Shown: positions 40,256 to 51,186, counted from the first letter of the stretch. The stretch is 64,000 nucleotides of DNA from Macrosoma leucophasiata (GCA_036365455.1 JAWQUS010000017.1:1116001-1180000); one strand, 5' to 3'. The notes: generated by a model not told the origin, from the letters alone. Made by a program: numbers and translations.

Positions 40256-40290
40256 ACAAACAGACACTCCAATTTTATTTTTATAGATTT
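40256..40290 (-). mobile_element. H1 Helitron, right remainder
   Basis: AAACAGACACTCCAATTTTA-TTTTTATAGATT is the H1 end that is contiguous with GTATACATAC-type sequence in other copies. Confidence 0.6.
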
Positions 40291-40588
40291 AATCTATGTT
40301 CTATCTCACCATAATATTAAAGTAACATTGCGAGCAAAACTAATTTCTATTTGATATCAATTTGTACAATGTGAAATTCGTAGACGCGGGTTTATGAGAG
40401 GTATTTGTGTGCATAAGATTATCCATTCGAATTTGATACTGTTTATGTATTCCATTCTCAAACCTATCTTAATCCTAAGAAAGCTTTCGTAGGTTTATCA
40501 TTGCGGACCACTGTTGCTATAACGGTTTTATTAAGAAAATAATCTATTCATCTGTACATTACATTTACTGGTGGTAGAGTTCCGTTAT

Positions 40589-40655
40589 ACTAAATGTGCC
40601 CACGAATTCGTCCGCGTAGATGCTGAATAGAAGTTTTGTTAAATTCTACGCGTAA
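40589..40655 (-). mobile_element. H1 Helitron fragment
   Basis: ACTAAATGTGCCCACGAATT, CGTCCGCGTAGATGCTGAAT; preceded by a 20-base SINE-A tip (TACTGGTGGTAGAGTTCCGT at 40569). Confidence 0.45.
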
Positions 40656-40699
40656 GTATCTCCACCCTTGCAAGCCACTGATGGTTATTCTCAATTAAT

Positions 40700-41388
40700 T
40701 TACTGAGGGTAGAGCTCACGTGATGGAGGAAGCTGAGGGCATAGACACGACCGCATTACCTAATCTATCCACCGTGAATTGGTAGTGTTCTGTACTATCT
40801 TATTCCGGCATGGTAGAAATTTAGGGCTCCGTTGTAACTCTCATAGAAATAAAGCAACTTAGGCAGTTTATTTGCATCTATGCTATGGATGTTGACATTA
40901 TTTGATTTTTCACGATAATCTATCTGTACTAGATTTAAGCTCTCATTTAAAAGAGCTCTTACTGAGTTTGTTGGGTAGCGGAGTTCTTCTCAGTAGTGAC
41001 TGCACTTGGAACTCTGCTAAGTGAATAACATTGATCTTGACGAATAAGTTTTTCTTTTTCTTCATTTATTATCATTGAAGGAATTGAAAAATTTTATGAT
41101 TATTATGTTTTAACCTATTAGTTTAAATTTTAATTTTTAATTTACTATTAATATATGATTTTGCTTTTACTATGTGTAATGGTTATTCGCTCTAGGTAGT
41201 TTATGATTTAGTGACGTTTTGAAAGTATCTGTAAAGATCTATTCGAAATAAAAATATTTTCTATTTCTATTTCTATCAGGGGTGGCAACATATTATTGTA
41301 ATTTTGACCTATGTTTTTTGTGTAGATGTCTACATATAGGCTGCTGTTAATACCTAACATCGTGAACTGCATGTTATTTGCCACCTAG
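40700..41388 (+). mobile_element. SINE-A split by a LINE 3' end
   Basis: 5' part 40700-40874 (ACTGAGGGTAGAGCTCACGT to AAAGCAACTTAGGC). 3' part 41277-41388 (CAGGGGTGGCAACATATTAT to ATGTTATTTGCCACC). Confidence 0.7.
40875..41276 (+). mobile_element. LINE 3' fragment with (TATTTC)n tail
   Basis: Contains GAGTTCTTCTCAGTAGTGAC, TGCACTTGGAACTCTGCTAA and ends AATAAAAATATTTTCTATTT plus CTATTTCTAT. A LINE 3' UTR with no coding part. Confidence 0.6.
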
Positions 41389-41546
41389 GGGTACATAAAA
41401 AGCGTTCGATTAATTTGGTGATACTCGTAGCATTTTTATAGGACTATCTCAACAGAATTAATAATACAATGTTTGAAAATTCTGTTGCCATTATTCTTTT
41501 GTACCCGTTTTAGGACAAAATATGCTGCTAGATTTATATTAAACAC

Positions 41547-43440
41547 TAGCTGTTGCCCGCGGCGTCGCCCGCGTGGTGTCGTTTTATAAATAATTTAAAT
41601 TTTACAATCCCATGGAAATATTCTAATCAAGTTTCCCGTCGCTAACCTATATGTAAAGAACTTAGTCACGTCTATAACTTCAAAAATCTCTATTTAATTT
41701 TAACCCCATAAATTTGAAAGTTTAGGGGTGATTTTGACAAAATACTGAAGCAAGTACCTATTTTTCTTTTGCCTAATAGAAAGACTGGAACAGCACTTTT
41801 CAAATCTCTAACTTAGAAACTACCAAAAATCCCACACAAATTTTAACCTCAATTTCATACAAACAATACCCCTCCATTTTGCCGCTTTAGGGAGAAATTT
41901 TGTCCATTCCACGTAAACAGATCATTTTTACTATTCCTAATCATGAGCCTGTATACCAATTTTTATACTGTTTAGTTCAGGAATTTTGTAAAATTTTTTA
42001 TGGAAAAGCTTTCCATAAAAAATTTTACAACTGTCCATTTCGTCTGCACAGATCATTTTTTATTATAATCCAAAATGTTTATACCTATTTTCATATAGTC
42101 CTTTATATTTATCTCTAAAAATCCTTTCTTATACATCATGAAAGGAACCCTTGTACCAAATTTTAAATCTCTAGGAACAGTAGTTTCATATAACATTTTC
42201 GTAAACAATTACAAAATCAAAAGCAAATAAATAATCAATGTATCAATGTATGTAAATATGTAGAATCAATCGTCTAAATCAGAGCATAGGTAGTGAGGCC
42301 GCTGCCCCGACTTAAGTGCAGATCAAGAAGACAGTTAAAAAACTTGTGACCCCATCCATCAAAGGCCATGGGTAACACTGCTTCTTATCTTTTGCCAAGA
42401 GTATTAATATTTGTTTTATTTATCGGTATTGCTTTATCTTTTTTTTGTACCAAAGAGCCTGTTCACTAATATTCCACCTTGAAAATTGCGGTAAGTCCCA
42501 TACTACATACCAATTTCCATTACCCATTTTAAGGGGTTTGGGGAAGATTTCAAAAAAAAAAATAATGCAATTATTTTTTGTGTTTAACATAAGAGACCGT
42601 TAACCAATTTTCAGGCAAATTTCAAAAAAGCATTTTTTCTGGTGGCTCCAGTGATGGAGCTCGCGGGCGTAGGTACCACCGAATTACCTAATATACTTAC
42701 TTGCCGCTAAATGGTAGTGTTGGTTAGTAGTAATGGTAGTGTGGTAGCACTATCATGTTCCGGTCAGGTGGTAATATAGGGCCCTGTAATTTCCGGCACA
42801 GAGACATAACACCTTAGGCCTCCGAAGTGGTAACGCATATGCATTTTGACCTCTGGTCTTTGTGTGAGTGTCTATAGGCTGCAGTCTTCACTTAACATCA
42901 ATTTGAACTGCATGCTTGTTTGCCACTTTCATGACATAAAAAACGGCCTTAAAACTGACAAAATACCCGTACAAACTATCACCTCCTCTCTTAGAGAGTT
43001 AAGGGCAGATTTCCAAAAAAAAGTATGTATTTTAAGAACTTAAACGTTGATTTCTTTAGTAACAAAGAGTCTTTCTAACACCAATTTTTGGCTGAAGTCT
43101 AATACAAAATTTTACCCTCTCTGTTAAAGGGATGGGGGCCGATGTCATAAAAAATTATGTACGAATTTATTCGTCAGGTTCAAAGAGTCCGCATACCAAG
43201 TTTCAACTTTCTATCTTAAAAATTGTGGAATACTCCATACAAATTTCCACCCCCTATTTTAAGGGGATGGGGATAATGTAAGGAGACAAAAAGTTCTTTC
43301 TCAAAGTCAACTCTATCTCTGTACCAAATTTCATCAAAATCTGTTCAGTCGTTTGGCCGTGAAAAGGTAACAGACAGACAGACAGAGTTACTTTCACATT
43401 TATAATATTATATAAAAGTAGAGATTTTAAACAATACATA
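41547..43440 (-). mobile_element. Long non-autonomous Helitron-like element
   Basis: Starts CTAGCTGTTGCCCGCGGCGT, has repeated ACCAATTTT / CATACAAATTTCCACC-type paragraphs, and ends CAAAATCTGTTCAGTCGTTT, (CAGA)n, CTTTCACATTTATAATATTA. No Rep/helicase coding. 41986-42030 is a perfect 21-base-arm palindrome. A SINE-A is inserted at 42639. Confidence 0.6.
42639..42945 (+). mobile_element. SINE-A with internal duplication
   Basis: TGGTGGCTCCAGTGATGGAG at left, TGCCACTTTCATGACATAAA at right. The ATGGTAGTGT word is repeated around 42711-42745 with GGTTAGTAGTA between. Confidence 0.8.
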
Positions 43441-43903
43441 TCAAAACTGTGTATTTTAAAATTCTCTAAATCTAACTTCTTCTAAAATAACACAATTACA
43501 ATTTTAATCAAAATTAATTGAGAGGAAATCCAATGATTCGTCAAATAAATTAATAATAAATAACATTAAAATAATGGTAAAATTAAAATTAGAGTACAGT
43601 TATTATATCAAAGAAAAAAGACTTCTATGCTACAATAGTAAACCAGGACTTACGCAAAAATTAATTAAAGCGACACAGAAAACAATCCATCAACTTGTTT
43701 CAAGACTTTTTATCATACTTTGAGTGAGCGTTGTCGCGTTTTTTGTGCCCTCTCTGAAATAACCATTGAGTCAACGCGCGGTTGTAAAATAAGGGGCAAA
43801 AGAAGCTAAAAAATAGTCAAGTCCGTTTATATCACGCACAGTGTAGCGTTCTGTAGACTGGATGAATCTGCAACTTTATGCAATTTGGTCTACCTTCATC
43901 ACA
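43441..43903. other. Unassigned AT-rich sequence
   Basis: Nothing recognised. CTTTGAGTGAGCGTTGTCGC near 43720 is the only GC-richer part. Confidence 0.3.
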
Positions 43904-44010
43904 CTGATGGTAGACATCCCAGTGACGGTGCTCGCGTTCGTAGGCACCACCGCATTACCCTTATATACTTGCCGCTAAATGGTCGTGTCGTGTTCCGGAC
44001 AGGTGGTAAT
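43904..44010 (+). mobile_element. SINE-A, 5' third
   Basis: ACTGATGGTAGACATCCCAG to CCGGACAGGTGGTAATGC. Confidence 0.75.
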
Positions 44011-44102
44011 GCAAGCAGTTCACATTGATGTTAAATGATGACTGCAGCCTATAGACACCCACACAAAGACCTAGGTCAAAATGCAGGCGCGTTACCACTC
44101 CT

Positions 44103-44262
44103 GGAGTACATTAATTTACGGCCCTGTAATTTCCGGCACAGAGATATAACACCTTATGGCTCAAGAGTGGTGACGCATCTGCATTTTGACCTCTGATCAT
44201 GGTGTAGGTGTCTATAAGCTGTAGTCATCACTTAACTTAGTCAATGTGAACTGCATGCTTGT
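44103..44262 (+). mobile_element. SINE-A 3' half inside the antisense copy
   Basis: TTTACGGCCCTGTAATTTCC to GTGAACTGCATGCTTGTTT. Confidence 0.7.
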
Positions 44263-44313
44263 TTAAAAATTACCACCTGACCGGAACACGATATTGCTGA
44301 ACATTACCATTTA

Positions 44314-44846
44314 ATAATAATAATGGCAACCCATTATACGTCCCACTGCTGGGCACGAGTCTCTCCCCTTTTTTGGGGAGGCCTGGAGCTTACTCCACCA
44401 CGCTGCTCCAATGCGGATTGGTGGAGGTGGGTGGGTTAGTGGGCAACCCGCTGTCGGATGTTTTCAAACCGCCCATTAGGCCTCCGACAAGGTTTAACGA
44501 CTGCTATCCATCGATAGCAATCGGGACCGACGGCTTAACGTGCCCTCCGAAGCACGGAAACGCGCATTTTAATTTGCCACTAGCGGTCACCCATCACACT
44601 ACCCGACCGCACCCTTAGTGCTTAACCGAGCAGATCGCTTAGATCAGATTTATCTATTATATAATATCTTTATTCGTTACACCGCCTACTATTTTCTCTA
44701 TACTACCAATGGTTGACTGGTAGAGAATGCTTTTAGCATTAAGTCCGCCATTTGTTACATAATTTGTCAATTATTTTGTAACAATAAAGAATAAATAAAT
44801 AAATAAATCGCTTACGATCTACACCAGCCGCTGGGCCATGCGCTTC
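44314..44846 (-). mobile_element. SINE with 5S rRNA-like head (copy 4), with target-site duplication
   Basis: Flanked by a perfect 10-bp duplication TTACCATTTA (44304-44313 and 44847-44856). Minus strand: head GCGCATGGCCCAGCGGCTGG, box C-like GATGGGTGACCGCTAGTGG, tail (ATT)n at 44314-44325. A LINE fragment is inserted in the head hairpin at 44642-44806. This copy defines both ends of the family. Confidence 0.8.
44642..44806 (+). mobile_element. LINE 3' end nested in the 5S-SINE
   Basis: Contains TGGTTGACTGGTAGAGAATG, AAGTCCGCCATTTGTTACAT and an (AAATA)n tail. ATCGCTTA is duplicated on both sides (44634-44641, 44807-44814). Confidence 0.75.
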
Positions 44847-44926
44847 TTACCATTTAGCGGCAAATATATTAGGTAATGCGGTGGTGCCTACGCCCACGAG
44901 CTCTGTCACTGGAACTCTACCACCAG

Positions 44927-45214
44927 GAAAATGGTAAATAGTATTAACTCTCATACATTGGTTCTTTCAATTCGAGAACTGATCTCCAAAACCCGTGAGA
45001 GTACCAAAAGTTAGTGGAGCATCGGGGATCGGAAAAAGTTTGATAATGAGAGCAATTTATTTCTGTGCCCACGAGAATTGAAATGATACGGTCCGATTGA
45101 GATGTTCATTTGTCGGGATGTCGTATTACGTGAAGAGTAATTTAAATATATCTGCATTATCCATCGGGACATGAAAAAACTACCGTAACACCAATTAACT
45201 TAAACTAACCGGAG
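44927..45214. other. Unassigned sequence
   Basis: No feature recognised. Confidence 0.3.
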
Positions 45215-45218
45215 ATTG

Positions 45219-45572
45219 TTTTTTTATATTATTTCGCATTAACACATGCTTGTGAAATATATTTATTTTTTAAAGAAAAATGGAAAGAAAAATTTGACTT
45301 CAGGCGAGACTCGAACTCGCGGCCACTGGGAATCTAGTCCAGCCGCTCTTGCAACTGAACTACCGAAGTCCTGCCCGATATGTCAAATCTTTCCTTCACA
45401 TTTATTGCATTGCCTTATGGTGGCAGCAGCGACATCTATTGCCAAACTATGCTAGTAAGGCAACCGATATAATAGACTTTTCAGTTTATTGAATATCGTA
45501 TAGAAGTCGCTTTTACCCTTAACAATTGTTTTATATTATTTCGCATTAACACATGCTTGTGAAATATAATAT
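45219..45572 (-). mobile_element. T2 element with direct terminal repeats
   Basis: TTTTATATTATTTCGCATTA-ACACATGCTTGTGAAATAT occurs at 45219-45259 and again at 45530-45569 in the same direction. The tRNA-like core on the minus strand is 45296-45370 (acceptor GACTTCG/TGAAGTC, T arm GCGAG/CTCGC). GGCAGCAGCGACATCTATTG and GACTTTTCAGTTTATTGAAT fill the rest. Confidence 0.7.
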
Positions 45573-45597
45573 AAAATACAATTATTAAGGGAAAAAG

Positions 45598-45708
45598 CGT
45601 GGCAAACAAGCATGCAGTTGACTGTAATAACTGCAGCCTATAGACATCTACACAAAAACCTAAGGCCAAAATGCAGATGTACCGGTTGTCACAGAGACCT
45701 TAATTATT
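45598..45708 (-). mobile_element. SINE-A, 3' part
   Basis: GCGTGGCAAACAAGCATGCA to GTCACAGAGACCTTA, with a deletion in the ACATTGATGTTAAG block. Confidence 0.7.
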
Positions 45709-45751
45709 AAATATAGAACCCACTTTTGGGTTATAAATATTAATTATAATC

Positions 45752-46650
45752 TATACTTATAATAAAACTGTAGAAGTGTAAATTCTGTACATTTAAAATA
45801 TTGAAAAAATATGTGATTAGAATAATTTTTGCCTGTCTGTCTGTCTGTCTGTTTGTTCAAGCATCACATAAAAACCACTGGTCCGATTACAATGAAACTT
45901 GGTATCATTATACTATAACCTTTGGCGCACAACACTGGGTACTTTTTATCCCGGAAAAATGTCTGTTTGTTTGTGTGTTTGTGCACGCTTATTTCAGAAA
46001 CGGCTTATTCGATCTGAGGTTTTCACTAATATATTGTGGTAAGTTTCACTTATCAGTCTAGTGTTTGTTTCATGTGAATCGGTTCAGAAATAAAAAAGTA
46101 ATGTCAATTTAAAAAATCGTATCGAATATTTTTAAGCGATTCTGTATCTTAGTTCTATCTTTTAGGGGGTTTCGTACCTAAAAGGTAAAATGGACCCAAC
46201 GGATTACTAATACACCGCTGTCTGTCTGTCTGTCCGTACGTCCGTCTGTCTGTCACCAAGCTGTATCTCATAAATAGTGATAGCTAGAAAGCTAACATAT
46301 TCACAAATTATGTATTTCTGTTACCGCTATAAAGACAAAATTCATTACTAAAAATAAGAAAATGAAAATGTTAAGGGTTCCAAGAGGGCATACAATAAAG
46401 GTGTTTAACTTTTTCGTATATTTTTTGCTCCATAATAACGGCAGCAAGTGATGTCGGTGTTGGTGGTGGCGTTGAAGGCGTTGGTGGCGTTTGTGGTGGT
46501 GGCGGTGGTGGAGGCGGCAGTGGTGACAGTGGTGGTTGTGATGGTGGAGGTTGTGACGATGGTGGTGATGGTGGTGGTGGTGTTGGTGGCATTGGTGGTT
46601 AAGAATGCACAGCGTTAATATTAAATTTTTCACTTCTATTGGCTCTTACG
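45752..46650 (+). repeat. ~0.9-kb dispersed repeat, copy 2 (with minisatellite)
   Basis: Matches 34592-35350 nearly base for base up to CGGCAGCAAGTGATG. A GGT/GGC-rich tract (46441-46602) follows, then AATGCACAGCGTTAATATTA and TTTTTCACTTCTATTGGC. The His- and Pro-rich open frames on the minus strand (46301-46633) are translations of the minisatellite, not genes. Confidence 0.75.
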
Positions 46651-47010
46651 GAGTGCATATTTATTATGTATAGATCTATCTTTCATATTTAATTATCTGT
46701 CAGTAGCACTAATTGACTGAAACTTTACAAAATGTTATAATAATTATCTATAAAAAAATATTGTTGTATTGTAAGTTAAAAATGGCCTTTCGAAACACAT
46801 AATTAGCAATTTTTCGCAATCCTAGCAGCCTGTATGCTTTTATCCCCGATGGCCATACGTCTAATATCGTGTACAGAGAAGCATACTGTAAAGTAAATGT
46901 TTTAGCTACCCAAAATTATTATCCGAAAGCGCTGCCCAAGGACCCAAAGTCACTATTCCACGCGAACAAAGTCGCAGGCACAGCGAGTAATGAATATATA
47001 GATAATAAAT
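46651..47010. other. Unassigned sequence
   Basis: CACGCGAACAAAGTCGCAGG-CACAGCGAGTAAT near 46957 resembles a decayed H1 Helitron end; the rest is not recognised. Confidence 0.35.
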
Positions 47011-47011
47011 A

Positions 47012-47235
47012 TTAAAGTCCCGGTTGCTATCGATGGATAGCAGTCGTTAAACCTTGTCGGAGGCCTTAAGGGCAGTTTGGAAACATCCGACAGTGGGTTG
47101 GCCACTAACCCACACCCCCTCCACCAATCCGCATTGGAGCAGCGTGGTGGAGTAAGCTCCAGGCCTCCCCCCAAAAAGGGGAGAGACTCGTGCCCAGCAG
47201 TGGGACGTATAATGGGTTGCCATTATTATTATATT
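47012..47235 (+). mobile_element. 5S-headed SINE family, 5'-truncated (copy 5)
   Basis: Starts inside the body at GTCCCGGTTGCTATCGATGG, lacks the 5S head, and ends GGGTTGCCATTATTATTATA. This kind of 5' truncation fits LINE-driven retrotransposition. Confidence 0.75.
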
Positions 47236-47351
47236 ATTATAAATATTAAAATGAAATTATCAGATAAAAGCTCTTGCTGTACGGATTTCTAACGAATGTA
47301 TTTGTAAATCATTTTTGAAGTATTTTTAGATATTTGGCGAAATCTGATCTC

Positions 47352-47533
47352 AGGAAAGGTACGGTGTGCGGCCCTGTAATTTCCGGCACAGAGGCATAAC
47401 ACCTTAGGCGTCAGGAGTGGTAATACATCTGCATTTTGACCTTGGTCTTAGTGTAAGTGTCTACAGGCTGTAGTCATCACTTAACATCAATGTGAACTGC
47501 ATGCTTGTTTGCCACTACTATTACATAAAAAAA
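47352..47533 (+). mobile_element. SINE-A, 5'-truncated
   Basis: GTGCGGCCCTGTAATTTCCG to TTGCCACTACTATTACATAA. Confidence 0.8.
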
Positions 47534-47938
47534 TAGAGTGTGTATGATTGAAATAACATCACAAAAAACAAAGCTGAAATACGTAACGCTACATCATTGT
47601 GACGTCACTATCAAAGGTATGTAATTTAACCAAAGATCTACAAGTTATTCGTAAAGAACGAAATGAGACCGTCACACCGAGTGACACTAAAATGTTTTAT
47701 TCAAGGTATCTTTATTAATTTTGAGCTTCAAATGCCGTCTAGTTTCAAATTAAACATCCTTAGTATAACTTATAAATATTTATGAAGGTACTGAGCGAAA
47801 TTTGTGTTTCTTGAATGCTTATTTGAAACGAGACAGACTCGTATTTGATGTTTAACTTTTATGTTATTTGTGTTGAAACGTTCTCTTAGCCACCTGCTGT
47901 GATGTAACTTAAGGTATGAAGCTGATAAAACAATGCTG
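47534..47938. other. Unassigned AT-rich sequence
   Basis: No gene or repeat recognised. Confidence 0.3.
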
Positions 47939-48229
47939 GTTTTTTTTTTTTATGTAATCGAAGTGGCAAGCAAGCATGCAGTTCACATTGATGTTAAGTG
48001 ATGACCGCAGCCTATAGACACCCACACAAAGACCACGATCAAAATGCAGATGCGTTACCACTCCTGAGGCCTAAGGTGTTATGCCTCTGTGCCGGAAATT
48101 ACAGGGCCGTACATTACCACCTGACCGGAACACGATAGTGCTGAACACTACTATTTAGCGGCAAGTATATTAGGTAATGCGGTGGTGCCTACGCCCGCGA
48201 GCTCCGTCACTGGAGCACTACCACCAGTA
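47939..48229 (-). mobile_element. SINE-A, full length
   Basis: Poly(T), TATGTAATCGAAGTGGCAAG to GGAGCACTACCACCAGT. Few differences from the 21277-21598 copy. Confidence 0.9.
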
Positions 48230-48364
48230 ATACTTTATTGTTGTTTTTTTTTTTACAAAAGTTTGTTACAGAGCTCATCAATAAATTTTGTTTTTGGGAG
48301 TTTTGGCGGGAACCTTGAAAGAGGCGTATGGTGCTCTTATTTTATTTCATTTTCTTGGTGTATT

Positions 48365-48560
48365 TTTTAGTTATCTATAATATAAAAATAAGTCGGGTTT
48401 TCCTTCCTGACGCTATAACTCCAGAACGCACGAACCGATTTCGACGGTTTTGCATTCGTTGGAAAGGTCTCGGGCTCTGTGAGGTTTATAGCAAAGAAAA
48501 TTCAGGAAAAAAAAATTATAGAACGACATACACACGGGCAAAGCCGCGGGCAACAGCTAG
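48365..48560 (+). mobile_element. Helitron (Lep1-like) element
   Basis: CGACGCTATAACTCC-like CTCCAGAACGCACGAACCGA at left, GGAAAGGTCTCGGGCTCTGT, and the classic end AAAGCCGCGGGCAACAGCTA-GT. Confidence 0.65.
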
Positions 48561-48846
48561 TATTGAATAAGGTTGGTGACATGTTGTTTAATATATATAT
48601 GGATTCATTACCATTCCATTACCTCACGTCACTCAATGACGATGTAACAATTACTGGTGAAATAATTACTCAAATGGTTTTTCAGGCAAGTCGTATCAAA
48701 TATACAAAAATACGAATGTTTTTCTCATGATATAAGTATAGTTAAAAACGTAAATGAAACGTGCATACACCCACGTAACTAAGGAATGAAATAGCAGAAT
48801 TTACTTCCGCAATGCAATAAAGGAAAGATTTGACAAATCCGGTGCG

Positions 48847-48920
48847 GACTTCGGAGCTCAGTTGGAAGAGCGGCTGGACTAGATTTCCAGTGGCCGCGAG
48901 TTCGAGTCTCGCCTGAAGCC
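48847..48920 (+). mobile_element. T2 tRNA-like core
   Basis: GACTTCGGAGCTCAGTTGGA (two bases lost between acceptor and D arm) to TTCGAGTCTCGCCTGAAGCC. Adjacent ATGCAATAAAGGAAAGATTTGAC is the usual T2 flank. Confidence 0.65.
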
Positions 48921-49077
48921 ATTTTTTTCATTTAAAAATACTTTTCACTAGCATGTGTTATTACGAAAATCAGTATAAAAACAAAATATCGTCTTTTAAT
49001 CAGTCAGTAAAGACAAAACATCATGCCAATTTACAACGTCCAGCAATACGTGCAAATGGTAAAACTTTATTATCAAA

Positions 49078-49397
49078 ACTAGCTGTGCCCGGGACGTCGT
49101 CCACGTGAGAAAAATATGATTGTTCAGTATCTACCCGGACGAAGTCGTGAGCGCAGCTAGTATAAAAGTAGCCTAAATTACTCCTTATTACATCAGCTAT
49201 CTGCCAGTGAAAGTCCCGTCAAAATCGGTAAAGCCGTTCCCAAGATTAGCCCTGCCAAACAGACAGACAGACAAAAATTGTGTAAAATGTTGTTTTGGTA
49301 TATGTACCTATGCATGTATACATACATATGCATTTAGTAAAAAAAGTGTTATTTAAATATTACAAACAGACACTCCAATATTATTTATTTGTATAGA
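49078..49397 (-). mobile_element. H1 Helitron-like element, near complete
   Basis: ACTAGCTGTGCCCGGGACGT to AAACAGACACTCCAATATTA. Its right end is contiguous with a transposase fragment. Confidence 0.65.
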
Positions 49398-49399
49398 TG

Positions 49400-49640
49400 T
49401 ATAGATGGGTGTTCTCTAGTAGCAACGATGCGCGCAATGAGGCCCCTTTTTGGGATAAATGGCTACGTGAATAAACAAAAATGGTGGATTTCGGATGACA
49501 TCAATTCACGCGCGATTAACGAGGTGCCAATGCATCCAAATAAAGTTACTCTTTGGTGTGGATTTTGGGTTGGAGGCGTCATTCATCGGTCCGGTACTTT
49601 TACGGTGATCGCTCTAAGTCTATGATCACCTCACTTTGTA
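49400..49640 (+). pseudogene. DDE (IS630/mariner superfamily) transposase, middle fragment
   Basis: An open frame encodes FGINGYVNKQKWW, then NEVPMHPNKVTLWCGFWVGGVI. These match the stretch before the second catalytic Asp in a large group of insect mariner-like transposases (the GYVNKQN ... HP-KVTVWCG pattern). Neither the first nor the last catalytic residue is included. A matching C-terminal piece lies at 50916-51186 with about 1.3 kb of repeat-rich DNA between; they may come from one gene. Confidence 0.6.
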
Positions 49641-49935
49641 ACCTAAATTGACAACATTTCAAATTTGACACGACCCTGTATAATATATAATAAAAATACC
49701 GTTTCTTTATTTTTCTTTTCTGAATTCAAATATATATATTTTTTCTATTTTTTTATTTCTTAATTTCTGTGAAAAAAAAATAAAACGAAAAAACATGTGA
49801 TGACGTCACTTATAAGGTGGAATGAAGTAGTTACCATTGCCTATCTTTAGATGAAAACATTCTTGTTACATACTCTGTGGCAAGATGTGTCAAATTGATA
49901 CGGATACGTCAATGTCAAAGTATAAAACTAGGAAG
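49641..49935. other. AT-rich sequence with inverted counterparts downstream
   Basis: AATTGACAACATTTCA (49647-49662) is matched in reverse near 50895-50912, and GACGTCACTTATAAGGTGGA (about 49802-49821) is matched imperfectly near 50722-50740. This may be the arms of an older inverted-repeat element. Confidence 0.4.
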
Positions 49936-50381
49936 TAGGGATGGTGATCCGAGACCTGAGATCGATTAATTGGAAAAGCGATCCTTAGGAACCAAAAATA
50001 ATAATTATTATTTAAATAATTATAATGATTTATTTAAATCGATCCACAGTACTGGATTGATTTAGTGAATCGATACATATAGTATGGAAAATCAAAGATC
50101 GATCTTTTTGGTTAATTCACATAGGGACATAGGAAACATACAGATCATAAGATTTAACGTTTAAACGTGAGTATAGGAAGCATTATACCAGCATTGAACA
50201 CTGTTGAGTTGCTTTTTTTTGGTCGTCTGTTTTCCTTAAAATTTAGTATTACATACCTGTCCCAAATCAAAAATAGATCGATAATCGAAGATCGATTTTT
50301 TCAATGTCGATTTAATCGTGGATGGATTTTGGACACTTCGATTCGAACATTAATTTATTTTAGAAAGAATCGCCATCCCTA
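49936..50381. mobile_element. hAT-like MITE
   Basis: Termini TAGGGATGGTGAT and ATCGCC-ATCCCTA are inverted repeats. Flanks CTAGGAAG (49928-49935) and CTACGAAG (50382-50389) are an 8-bp target duplication with one mismatch, the hAT length. Interior rich in ATCGATC/GATCGAT words; the 86-codon open frame inside is incidental. Confidence 0.75.
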
Positions 50382-50389
50382 CTACGAAG

Positions 50390-50915
50390 TCTATGAAAAG
50401 CTGCTACGAACTTATTTATTAAAATAAAAACAAGTTTTAAACAAGGACTTAGCCCTCAGGCTGTTGATATAATATTGATATTTTTTATTTGTAGTTGGAT
50501 CAAGGAAGAGATTAATCGACGACACGCAGGGTCAAAGATTTTTTTTAATTATATTTATATATCGATATTTTTTTTCGATATATCGAACACTGGTGCTGAT
50601 ATTTTAAAATGACAAGATCACAGCCCTACATCGAGTTTGACAAGCTGACAACGACAAGACAGTGACATCTACAATTTTTTTTATAGGGTCACGGTACAAG
50701 TCAATGGTTCTATCGCCATTCCACCATATTTGTGACGTCATATGGCGCATACGTCTTTTTAGAATACACTAACTTTCAAAGTAGAAATTATGAATGAAAA
50801 GTACAAAATTTCGAAAAATGGTTAAACACAATGGTTGCCCTAGTTTTGGATTTACTTTTGAATAATGTAATAAATCATGTAGGTTAAGAATATGAAATGT
50901 TGTCAATTGCATCAT
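50390..50915. other. Unassigned sequence, part of an inverted-repeat region
   Basis: See 49641-49935. ATTCCACCATATTTGTGACG near 50717 and ATGAAATGTTGTCAATT near 50895 are the inverted partners. No coding. Confidence 0.35.
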
Positions 50916-51186
50916 GATATGGACATCGAAGACATATGGTTTCAACAGAATGGCGGAAATGGAATGGTTATCTCGCGCCGAGGCGACATGAATTGACCTC
51001 CAGGATCGTGTGGTTTGATTGTAAGTCTATGCAAATAAGCCGAAAAACACCGTGACTCTCAAGGAAATCATATTCGATGCCATCGGTCAAATTCAGAATG
51101 ATTATGCGTCAAAGTCGTTGAAAACTGGAATGCGCGCCCAGCTAAGCCGCGGCGGCCATTTGATCGATGTTATATTTCACACGTAA
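50916..51186 (+). pseudogene. DDE transposase, C-terminal fragment
   Basis: GAT-ATG-GAC encodes DMDIEDIWFQQN, the block with the usual catalytic FQQDGA here changed to FQQNGG (Asp lost). After damage, a clean frame 51031-51186 encodes ANKPKNTVTLKEII ... LSRGGHLIDVIFHT-stop, the C-terminus of the same insect mariner-like group. Frameshifted in the DDE core; dead. Confidence 0.6.

Larger units (their letters stand above)
44011..44926 (-). mobile_element. Antisense SINE-A broken into three parts
   Basis: 44011-44100, about 44267-44313 and 44847-44926 are consecutive parts of one antisense SINE-A. A sense SINE-A piece (about 44103-44262) and a whole 5S-SINE (44314-44846) lie between them. Confidence 0.7.

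Noticed and set aside
39412..40267. Long minus-strand open frames of 204 and 129 codons
   Set aside because: They are shadows of the LINE coding strand; the plus-strand frame carries the RT and C-terminal motifs.
46301..46633. Histidine-rich and proline-rich open frames on the minus strand
   Set aside because: They are translations of the GGT/GGC minisatellite in a dispersed repeat; copy 1 of the repeat lacks the array.
49936..50427. Possible gene with 86-codon frame at 50167-50427
   Set aside because: The frame runs through the end of the hAT-like MITE and its target duplication.
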